Assembly: GCF_023973825.1 (NCBI RefSeq)
Contig: NC_090126.1
Location: 310,001-374,000, forward strand
From: Plasmodium brasilianum
Taxonomy: Eukaryota > Apicomplexa > Aconoidasida > Haemosporida > Plasmodiidae
Length of the DNA: 64,000 nucleotides
Direction: 5' to 3'
Notes under the pieces: model-generated
The model's database searches: none
Told to the model about the DNA's origin: nothing
Seen by the model: only the letters and a program-made list of their open reading frames with translations
In this document: positions 36,583 to 49,299 of the stretch, in pieces
Numbering within the stretch: the stretch's first letter is position 1
Layout: each line of letters starts with the position of its first letter
Program-made: the position numbers and the translations under genes

Positions 36583-39500
36583 ATGTCTTCCTACAAACTT
36601 CAACGACAAATTATCATTTCTCCAAAGATTAAAAATATGAATAATGAATTTGAGCATTTTGTAAAGCAAAAGATCGTTTCTTTGTTGAGGATTGAAGATG
36701 ATGTTTTTAACTGCTATATGCAAGATGTTAGTTGTCTTCTTTATTTATATTTATTTATTTATATTTATTTATTTTTTTTTTTTTTTTTTTTTTTATTTTT
36801 CTTTATTATTCTATTAACAAAAATAAAATATTTATTCTTAACATTTTCAATTTATCAGGGAAGGAATAAAGACGATTTAAATTATTTTTTTTTGTCATCA
36901 CCTATTAACACCACTTTATTTCTCGTTCTATATAAACTTACATACGGTAAACGATTTAAAAAAAAAGAAAGAAAAAGAAGAAAAAGTTAAATGATATAAA
37001 AAAATATTTACATATATTGTTTCGTCCAATATCATATTTTTTCCTTTTTTTTTTTTTTTTTATAATTTGCCAGAGGACGAAATAAACAAACAACCCCTTT
37101 GCAAAAATGAAGAATCAACCAAAAAAGTGAGGGAAAAAAAATTAGAAGAAAAAGACGAATGCTCGCAAAAGAAAGAGGACGAAAATAATAATCATCCTTC
37201 TGATAACAGCGCTAATAAAACACAAAAAGAAAGTGGAAAAAAGGATGATGTTGCAAATACTGCAAAAAGCAAAGATAATGACTTGTTAAAAAGTGATGAA
37301 AATGATAAAAAAAATGAAAAGGATAAGGAAAACATAGATAAAACAGCTGAAAGCGATGAAATAAAAAAAGGAGAAGGAACTCGAATTAGTAATGAAGTGG
37401 CAAATACTAAAGATGATGAAGAAAATAATGGGGAAGACGTAACTTCAAAAATTAATGGAGACCGTGAACAAACAGAAAATATTGAAGAAAAAAAAAATAC
37501 TCATTACGTATTAAAAATGAGCATAGGTAACATAAGCATTGATGAAACGGAGGAAGAACATACTGCTCTCGTTGATAGGGGAGAGGAAAAAGAAATAAAA
37601 AAGAAAAAAAAAAGAGTACAAACAAATATAGTTTATTTTTTAAAAATTAAAGAGGATAAAATTCATGAAAACATGGATGAGTATTTTAATAATAATTATA
37701 TATATGGAAATTTGCACCATAATTATATTAACAATTTTAAGGCCTATTTCAAAGTATTTTTTATACCTTTTTTTCAATGTTTATTAAAAAAAAACAAAGT
37801 TTTTGAATGTATTGGTAAGGATGTAGATCAAAATGTAAAAATTGAACATGTCTTAAACAAATTAAAGAATTTTAAAAAAAATGAAATGCTAAATGACCAG
37901 TCAGGAGAAGTAATTAAATTAAATGAAAATAAATATTTGAATATAATGGAAAGAGGAAAATACGCTCACCAACAAAAAGAATTCGCTGAGGAAAATTATA
38001 TCGACAAGGTAAGAGAAAAGAAAAATTTAGTAGAAACATTTGATGAGAAGGAAAATAAATTAAATACCTCTGATTATTTAAGCAACAACAAAGACAAATG
38101 TACTAATTATAGTATTTCTCGTTCAACTGAAAAAGAGGAAAACTATCTAAGGAATAAAAACCTACTAAATTCGTTCTATTATATACTTAGTTATTACAAA
38201 CAAATACTAAAAGTAGAACAAATCTCTTATAACGAGATTAACACAGATATAATGAAACTTAAAGATGATACTATTAATATAAATAACTATTTAAGAAACA
38301 TTTCTAACATAATAAAGAATTTTATAATAAAAGAAAAGAAAAATGATGTAAAGAAAAAATACGATAAAACATCTGTGGAGTACTGGAAAGAGAGACATCA
38401 CAGGGTGTATAATCTACTTGAAAAAATTAATAGCAAAAAATTTGAACAAATTATAGAAAATATTAAAGGGAAAATTTATAACAATGAATTAAGTAATGAA
38501 ATAAAAATGTTACTAAAAGAAATAGAAAATATGCATATGGAATCATTTGAAATGATCAAATTTAGTAAACTGTTAGAAAATTCTTTTGATACCTTAAAAC
38601 ATGTGCACATTAATCAAATGAAAAATGGCATTAAATTGGTAATTCGAAAATTAAAAAATATATGGCTTAGCTCTAAATACTTTCGAAAAGATGAAATAAT
38701 AATAGCCTTCTTTCTAAAGCTTTCAGAAATTCTATTTGAATTCATACTTTTCTTAGCTATTAAGATAAAAAAAATAAACAAACCAAAACGAATAAAAAAG
38801 GTTATTTCCAAATGTATAGACATTTTAAAATTCTATGAAAAAGAGTTTATATATGTTAAATTAGATATTGAAACAATAGATATAAGAAAAAATTGGTATT
38901 TTGATAAAAATATTATTTTTAAAAATATAAGACATCTTCAACATGTTTTAGCTACACTTTACACAGTATATTCAGAAATTATATATTTCACTGATTTGTG
39001 TTTATTAAAATTAAAAAAGTTGGTTAATAATAAAAAAATTACGAATAATATTATTCTTGAAATTAATGAATTGTATGAACCTTTCAATGATGTATTGAAA
39101 AACATATATCTATATGATGATGAATCGATCATGCAATTAATGAAAAAACTAAATGAACAGTGTTTAAAGATTGAAAAAAAATGTATCAAGATTATTCATA
39201 TTCAATTCTCCAACTTAAGAAATACCAAGGCTACGTACCTATTAGTGGAAAAGTTTCAAAATTTGAAAAAAAGTTATAAAATTGATAGACTTTTAATAAA
39301 AAAATTATATGATATATTATTCTTATACAAAAAAGAATTGTACTTGTATATTGACTTGTTTAACAATATGTGCACTAACAAAGATCTAGACATTTATAAA
39401 AAATTTTTATTTTGTTTAAATATATACAAAAAAATTAAAAAACCAATGTTAATATTTAAAAATAATAGTTACATTACAACATCAAATGAATACAAAATTA

Positions 39501-41076
39501 TCGTTAAATTATATATCAACTTTTGCAAAAAAATGTTTACTTATATTGTGGAAACATATGTTATATGGAAAAATAATTCTCTCTCTCAGATGAATAAATT
39601 TTTGTCTTCAAACATAATTACAATAAATAAACAACTAAACTTTTACTATATAATCAACTTTGATAATAATTTTTTTAAAACTTTATATGAATATGCATAT
39701 ATGGAATCTACATATGATTTTAATACACCCATTGAAATACTTAATATGTACAACTTAAAAAAAAAATTGTATAGGTATCTCTATGAATTAAACGAAATTA
39801 TTCTTTTTTTCAAAAATTTTACTACAAATACATCAATAATTGAGCAAAAGGTGTTAATAAAATTTTTCCAGTGTTTTGAACAGAAACTCATATACATTTC
39901 TAACAACATAAATTGGTTAAATTTAAATATAGATCATTATATAAAAGATCTAAAAAATTGCAAGAACACAATTGAAAATGTACATTTGTCTTTGTCTTAT
40001 TCTCTTAACAGTATAGATAATATTATTTTTAATATGCAAAATATTAATGTAGTGAGATATATAGAATGGGGTAATATGAAGCCATTGCATATTCAACCTT
40101 TTTTTAATTATTTTGAGGAATATAGAATAAAAGAAGTTAATAAAATTTTAGAAAAATATAAAGAGATATCACAAATTTTAATTAAAATAGAACAAATTGT
40201 AGAAAAAACCAAAAATGGAAGGAGTGAAATAATGGACGAATTATACTACTTATATCAATGTAAAATATATAAATGCCTAAGTTTGATTATCATAAAAGGG
40301 TTATGTAATTATGAGACATTGATCGAAAATGATTTCCAAAAAAAATTTTTGGATAATTATAAGCCCTGTTTATATATTAAAGAAGATATATATTCTGATG
40401 TTTTTTTAAATAATTCTATACAAAATATATTTAAACTTATATCCAAACTTTTAACAAATTTGCTTTTATCATCATCAGAATTTATTAGATGGCTAGATTA
40501 TTCATGTATTGAAGTCCCCATATCGTTAAAAGAAGACTTTGAATTCTTTAAAATGAAATTTTCCTTTTATCAGAGTGTCAGTAAAAATAAGATTATCATT
40601 GATAGAATAATACATATACATCAATTGATTCAAAACGTTTTTCAAAAAGCAAATAAATATATTTATAGTTTTTTAAATTATGATAATATAATAAGTTCAA
40701 TTATTAAAGCTCAAAGTAGTTTCAATATTCATCAGAATATCACATACCCTTTGATCTATTATGATAATATTCTTAAAAATATTACAAATATTCAAAATAA
40801 AATTGACAAGGAAAATGACAAAAAAACAATTCAATTTATATCCTTAAATATATCCTTTGTTCTCAATTCAATAAAAAGTAAATTATTAGATTCAAAAAAA
40901 TTCTTTTTTAACAATCTTCACTTTATATTTACAACGCTGAAATGTTCTACCCTGAGTGAAATAACAAAATATAGGTAACAAAAAATATGTACTACGATGT
41001 AAACATGCTACTTAAAAATATGCTCTATGGGAATGCGTGAATACACGTGTAGTGCGACAGCATTTATATGGGCATG

Positions 41077-41108
<32 letters not shown>

Positions 41109-43496
41109 TGTATGTATGTATGTATGTATGTATAATGCATGGCTCGTACAAAGGACGTGTTGATCATATATTTCCTGCCTCTAATTAAGTTAACTCCTTT
41201 AATTTATAATACTTTCTCTTGTTGCAAAACGAAACCTCAGGGGGATATTGAAGACGTGCACTAATTCAATGGACAATTATGAAAACATTATAAAAACAAT
41301 AAACACAATAAAAGCTGAAAATATAAACATAGAAATAAACATTCAAAAAACAGAAGAGATTTATAACATGATAACAATATATGATTATAATATCATAAAG
41401 GATGAACAAAAGACAAACTTATTTTCGCTTTATCCGATGTACTTAAATATGCTCAACTCAGCTTTTTTCAATGATAATCTAATGTTCACAATAAAACAAG
41501 AATTTTACAGAAATACAAAAAATAAGGTAAAATGTGAAAAATGAAAATGCTACGACGTGATATTACATTTAATCAATTGTTCTGTATGTCCAAACACATA
41601 TATGTACATGTGCATATATATATGTATTTTATTTTTTTTATTTGTTTATTTATACATTTTATTGCTTATTTGTTCACACCTCCTCTTTTTCTGCCCTTTA
41701 AATATATAGATAATCGTTTTCGAGGAAAAAGTAAAAAGAATCTTAAAAAAGTTTCATTTGATTGGGCCATCGTCAGAAAATATTAACTTAAGCGAAGGTT
41801 GAGAAAAAAAAAAAAAAAAATACAGTATTTCTTTATTTGTTCGTACTTCTTAAATATTCTTCAAATATATATTTTTCCTATTTAGCATTACAGGAAATAT
41901 GCAAATATATTTACGTAGATGCATATATATATAAATACATACATGAAGACGTGTATCTATGTACATATCTACATAAAATAGATGCCTTCACTTATTCCTT
42001 TTACCTATTTGCAGGAATAGAGAGTTTAAAAAAATATATAAATGATTTTAAAACATTAGAAATTGAAAAAGAAGAGATAATTAAAGCCCAAATTTTGTGC
42101 AATATGAAAATTTTCTTATTTGAGAATTTCTATTTGTTGAAGAATACGATAAAGATTTACAACTCCATTTATTCTATATATAATTCATACACTACCAGAA
42201 TAAATGATTTTTTAGACGTTATATATTATAAGCTGAATATTAAGGTGTGTACACAGATAAATTATGCAAAAATATAATATCCATATGTAAATAAGTAAAT
42301 GCGTATACATATGTATAAATATATGTGAACATTTCTAACATTTACAAAAAATTTGCAGGAAATAAATAAATCTTTAAAAGTAGTAAAGAGCGAGTTAATA
42401 GAATTACAAAAAGAACAACCAGAAGCCAATAATATTTTGGTAAAATTCATTATATAATCTTGTGTTGTATTGTATTTACTTATTTTATTTCAATTTTTTG
42501 TATTTCATTTTGTTTTATTTTATTTCAATTTTTTGTATTTCATTTTGTTTTATTTTGTTTAATTTTATTTCAAATTATTCTATTTCATTTTATTTTATAT
42601 ATTTTTTTTTTTTTTTTTTTTTTTTTTCTGTTTAATGTATTTCCCCTTTTGTCACAAAAATTTCGCGTCCAACTCATTTATTTTAGGCCTTCAAAAAAAT
42701 TAACGAAGAATTAAACAAGATGAACACGACATTGACAATTGTATACTTGTTGCAAAACACAAACATGAAACTAACCAATTGGCACGAAATTATTAATCTC
42801 CACTTGAGGAGAAACAACATAAAAGATCCAATAACTTTTGAAAACAACATCATTATTAATGACAAAAGTATTAACATTAAATCAATAACACTTTACGACA
42901 TGTACGAATTAAAGATCTACTTGCATTTTAATGACATAAAGTATATTATATATAAAATTAAGGTTAAGAAAGAAAAAGTTCAAATATATATGTGTGTGCG
43001 TTTATATATGTATATGTACATGTCTATATATGTACATGTGCACGTATATATTAAGCTACAAACGCGCTTTTGTAACATTCTCCACATGAGATATGCAAGT
43101 CATTAAAGGAGCACTATTTTATTATTTACATTTTTTTTAACATACAGGAAGTTGAAAAATTAGAAAAATGTATTAATAAAATTGAAAATAAGTGGAAACA
43201 AGAAACCCTAAAAATAATAAAATATAATGATTGCTTTATATTGGATGATAATAGAAGCATATTTAAAAATATTAAGAAGACATTTAATGACTTACATTTA
43301 ATGAGAAACTTAAATTTTGCTCAGGATTTAATACCCAAAATAAACTATTTACAAAGCAAATTATTATTTGTTCATGAACTCTTATCCTTGTGGGCACTAG
43401 TACATAATATTTTTATTTTTAAAATAATTACATATTCATAAAAAAAGGGCAAGGAGCGTCAACTCCATACGTTCCGAGTAACTTCATATATACATA

Positions 43497-43547
<51 letters not shown>

Positions 43548-43938
43548 ATATGTATATGTGTATATAATATCAATTGTGCACTTCTAATATTTGCAGACAC
43601 AGGAAAAGTGGGCTAGCCTCCAAAGTTTTTACAATAACGAGAATTTCAACCATTTCAGCAACGAATTGAAAAATTTTAATAAAATAAATAAAACATACAT
43701 TGAAATAATGAAAAATGTGAAGAAAAACCCGAATCTATTCCATAGTTGTAGCACTCAATTTTTTTATTTTTTGAAAAATTACTATGATCGCGTATTGTTT
43801 TTGTTTGATGAAACAGTAAGCATTTTGCAAGACAAAAAATTTTCCTTTCCGGATTTTTTTTTTCTGACCGATGAGCAGCTGTTTGATCTTCTTTGTAACT
43901 ACTGAAAATGAGAAATGCAATATATATTTATGCATGTA

Positions 43939-43972
<34 letters not shown>

Positions 43973-46900
43973 AGTAGCAAATAAAGTGCATAAATATAAC
44001 GCGCTAAGAAAGGCATACATTTATAAGCTTACTATTAAAAACAAACATACGCAGCCAATATAGAGACGGAGAATTTGAAAAAATATTGTTCCATAATTTA
44101 TGAAGGACTTATATCCTTTAATGACATTGACAAAACGGTATATTCAAAATAATGCATTATCGCAGTCATAAGTTGCTTCAACTGAAGTGTTATTACATAC
44201 ATATATACATATCTATGTATATGTTTCCAATTTTTTTTTTTTTTTTTTTTTTTCTCCTCTGTTTTAAATGTCATATGCAGATAATTGAAGTTGTTACTAC
44301 AAAAAATAACACATTCAATTTAAAAAATGGAGTGAAAATAATAGGAATAGACACATATATTATTTTAAAAGAAAAGATAAAAAGCACCTTAAAAGAAAAC
44401 GTTATTACAAGTTTAAAAATGATTTACAATACTAACATGTAATATATTCTTTCTGAGTTGCATTTTTTATACACAGAAATAACTCTAATATTTTATATAA
44501 CTTTAATATTATATAATTTCATAATAACATACATTTTAGATTAATCATACATACATCACAACAACCAATTATTATGTTGTTCTAGATTTTTGCATATATA
44601 ATAATTGCTCCTCTCAATTTTAACAAATAAATTCCTATTTTCATATATAGTCATTTTCTATATTCCACATTATCTGATTTTTTCCCTCGTATTTTCTTAT
44701 CCTTCCCAATGCATTTCACTGCTATACAGTTTCTGCGTATAATATTGCCTTTTTATCAAACATATAATAATATCATAAATATTTATATTTGTAGAATCAT
44801 TCCAATAATAGTAAATAACATCTCAGTCGTTTCAAGCTTAGTCATTAAAGTCCTATTGAGCGAAGAAATTAAGAACATTATTCAACAGAAAAATGCAGAA
44901 TACACGCAGAAAGTTCTAAATAAATACAGTGATTTGGTATTTCTAAAATAAATTGAAAACATATATATTGCCCACACATACATACGTACATACATAGTTA
45001 CATATATATGTGTATATACTTATATATATATTCCAATCTATGGTTAACAAGTATCTATTATGTTGTTTCTCCTAAAGCAAGTTAAAATTTTCTTCTTTTA
45101 TACGTTCCTAATTTTCAGTGCAACAATATTATTCAAGAAATAAAAAAGGAAAAAGGAAAAAATATTCAGAAAATAGAACAGTCTTTAATTATATATTTAA
45201 ATTTTATTGGCATACTACAAAAAATAATTCAAGAAAATCTGTTTGATGAAAACAGCTTCTTTCTATATTACCAATTTGGATATACCCTAGATAAAAATAA
45301 AGAACAAGTTTTAGTAAAATATGGAAATTATGCATTCAAGTAATTTATTATAAAAAAGGGAGACATTAAAATACGGGTTGAGAAATTATATATATATATA
45401 TAGATAGATACCTTTTATTTGTTAAATAATGAAAATTTTTATTTTGTTTTTTTTTTCCTTTATTCCAGATATAATTATGATATATTAGAAAACAATAATT
45501 TATTTATAAATTTACTGCCAAATGACAAATACGTATTTTCAATATGCTCAAATATACATAAATCTTATTACAATATCATAAGTGGGAACAACAAAACATC
45601 AACTATTCTGTACATAACATCAGCACTGGGTAAAAAAAAAAAAAAAAAAAAAAGAAGATCTAGTACATATATAATCACGTTTTTCCGTTTTATTTTACTC
45701 GTCTTCAAATTACAGCAATAATTTTTTTTTTTTTTTTATTATTTTGCGAACAGGACGAAGAACACATTTTATTGAAAGAAAAATAAATAATATAAAAAAT
45801 TACATACTAGGATCTATTCAACTAGGTATCTAATAAAATTTTTTATATTTGATGTAACATTAGACCTAAATTAAAAATAAATATTTTTTACAATTTTTTT
45901 AGGATATGCTTTAATATTCAAAAATATTGATGAAATAAGGGTGGAAGAACTATCTATCCTAACAAACATATTCAGATCTATACAAACATGTATAATTCTT
46001 TTACATGCATACGTGATGACATAATTCAATTTAGTGAAAAATATATTTACAAATATGATACATTTAAGTTATATCATTCATATAATAAAAAAGTCAAAAT
46101 GATTTTTTCAAGTGACAAATATTACTCTTAGCAAAATGTGGAACTACTAATTTTTGAAATTATGCATATAATTGTATGCCCATAATTGTGCTGCAGTTTT
46201 AAATATTAAAATTTTATTTTTATATTAAAAAGGTTTAAAAAAAAAGGAGAAGAACATTTATATTTTTAATAAAGATGTACCATTTAATAGCAACTCCGTA
46301 ATATTTTTTACCTCCAAATGTTACAGGTATATTTACTGTTTGCGCGGGTATAGGCGTCTATACATCTGTGAATATGTACATACACATATAGACATATATA
46401 AGTATACATATGTACACACATATATATACATATATACCCAACTATTTATGTTTTATATTATTCAAAAATAGGTGCACAAGTATCCCCTCAAATTTAAGGG
46501 GTTTGTGCAAAGAAACCATCATAAACAACTGTAGAGAAGTAGAGCTCGTGGAAATTCTATTGCATATAAATGATTTTTCTAATGCTCAAATCCTGTGTAG
46601 AAAATTTTGGAATTTTATGGAATACATAAATTTTATTTATTTTAAATCTGAGAACAATATGTTGAATGATGTAATTAGTATTATAAATTTATGTAAAGAA
46701 GGAAATGCAGAATGCGACAAGGATTTGTTATTAGCCAAATATACATTTATACACTATTATGGAAAATTAAAAGATATTACACAATGCAAGCTACAAGGAT
46801 TAATAAAAAAATTTCTTGATGTTGACTTAAGTATGAAATTTTATTTGGATAATAAAAGAGACCTATTAAAAGAAGTAATCAAAAATTTTAAATTTAACCA

Positions 46901-47555
46901 AATAAACTTTTCTTATGTAATAATAACTACTACACGAAATATTCTGCTTACGTTATTTTTACTGTATCTGTTTTTGGACAATCACTTAGAGAAGTATGCA
47001 CAACGCGCGCCATATTTTGTGGGCCTACTTAATGGACCTACAAGAATATATTTAAGAATATACAACTATAATATATAACACGAGTGTGGTAAACATATAT
47101 AAACGTATGCGCATATATGTTTATATATACATGTACATTTTCAGTTGGTGCAACAAGAACGTATTTATTTAAAAGACCATATGCTGTCTGATTATGAAAA
47201 GGAAATTTATCTATTAAAAGAAAAACTGCAAAATCAGTTTGTGTCAGTGGTATTTGGAGGAGCTCACATTGGAAAATCAACATTACTAAAAATATACAAC
47301 ACTTTGTATAACTCGAAATACTCCTTTATTTATTTTGACGCTTTATATGGTATGACTTTAATTTTTTAATTCTACTTTTTTCCTATCTTTTTTCATTAAT
47401 CTAAAAAAAAAAAAAAAAAAAAAAAAAATACTGAGACATAGGAAACACATATTTTAACTTCTGAAAAATTATTACATGCAATAAATGTTTCGAAAAAAAG
47501 GTTTACTCGAAAAGGTTTAACCAGCGCGACTATACATGTTCTTATATGTACATAA

Positions 47556-47603
<48 letters not shown>

Positions 47604-49261
47604 GCGTTTTTACTTATATTACAGCCGTCTCTTTTCTATCTTAATACAAAATTGTCACTTTTGTCACTTGTGTCACTTTTCAGATCCACATGGCAACTTC
47701 AACGAAAATTTTTTACATGAAATGATAAAAAAGAAACAAGAAAAATACAAAGAATACACATTTATCATGAAGATCAATTATCTTAATCATGTCATTTACG
47801 ATTTCTTGTCCTTAAATAATTTATTTTATTCGAAAGATCAAAAAATGGAGGGAAGTCCCGCAAATCGGCTAAAGATAATTATTGAGGTAAAAAATAAGGT
47901 TGTAGAGATATAAATAGTATTTAAAAAAAAAAAAGCAAAAAAGTAAAAAAGTATGAGCTTATTTTAAACGAGTAACTGGGTTACGTAAAAAATTATCTAT
48001 AGTTGGCACATTACACTGCTACGTCTATATTCAATAATCACTTCGTTCATTAGTACCAAAGTTCGTATCATAGTGATGCACTGTGTTTTGTAGTAGTTTC
48101 TCTCTCTTATCTATACCATTTTTTTAGTAAAATTTGTGACATATGTCTTTTATCTCTTTTTCCTTTTTCTAGTGCAATGACATGTCCCTCTTAGATCCCA
48201 ACTTACTAAACAAAATGAATAAAATATTCATTAAGGATAATATTAATATGTACATTTATTTTAAAAACAAAACGTCTAAATTAATAGATAGCATTCTTAA
48301 CACAAACTTCTTTTTTGAGAAGAACATTCAGAATAACAAGACATCTTCTAGCTTCATAAACAATTATGAGGAGAAGAAAAAAATTCTTTTGGAATTATAT
48401 AGCGAGTTAAAACTATTTTATAGGAACTTTTTTCTCCCTATATTTAATTATATAGAAAAAAAAAAAGGAAATAATTTCAATATAAATAATTATTACACAA
48501 AAGTGGATGATATAAAAAACATGACATTAAATGATAATGATTTTACTCAAAAAGATTTGTTCCATGTAAATGTGGATGAGAAAATTTTGATAAATAATTT
48601 CTTAGATATATTTAAAAATAATATATTCATTTTCCTAAAAGAAGCCGAATTAGATGATCAGTCATCACTTAGCAAGTGTATTAGTACCAAGTCTAACATT
48701 AAGGATGCTATTAATTTACAAATAATAGAAGAATTACATAGAAAAGAATATTTTAAAAAAAAAGAAACAAGTATAAACGAAGACAAAAACGAAAAATACA
48801 GAACAAATGAAGAATATAATTTAGATAATATAGATAAAAGCTATATAGACAATGTATGTATACTACAAGCTGAAAAGGAAAATAACAAAAAAGTAGACTT
48901 ATATAGCAAGAAAGAAATATGTAAAATATTAACTATCAAAAATAAATACATTTTTATATTAATAAGTTGTCTCATTTTTTTATTTAACAATTTTTTAAAT
49001 GACCATGAAAAATGCAGCTTTTTTATTTTCTTAAAAAAATTAATTGCCTCAAACAAAATCAACCTTGATAATAATTTAGAAAATTATTATTACCACATAC
49101 ACAAAAACAAATGGGTTCCTATTTGTGAATTTTTTAATGTAATACTTATATGAGCATATGTATACAAGATTGTTCATAAAATGTACATTACATATTGTGT
49201 ATATACTTGAATAATAATATTAATTTCAAATTATTTTAGTTTTACAAATAGCTATTAATTT

Positions 49262-49299
<38 letters not shown>

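Noticed and set aside
44152..44442. Plus-strand ORF across dynein exon 12 starting at 44152
   Set aside because: Its first half is intron sequence read through a T run; only the part after the CATATGCAG acceptor is coding.
45991..46034. Possible 44-nt intron in dynein exon 17
   Set aside because: Shorter than any other intron here, and the resulting frame stops after about 20 codons, whereas the shifted frame fits dynein and the next exon.
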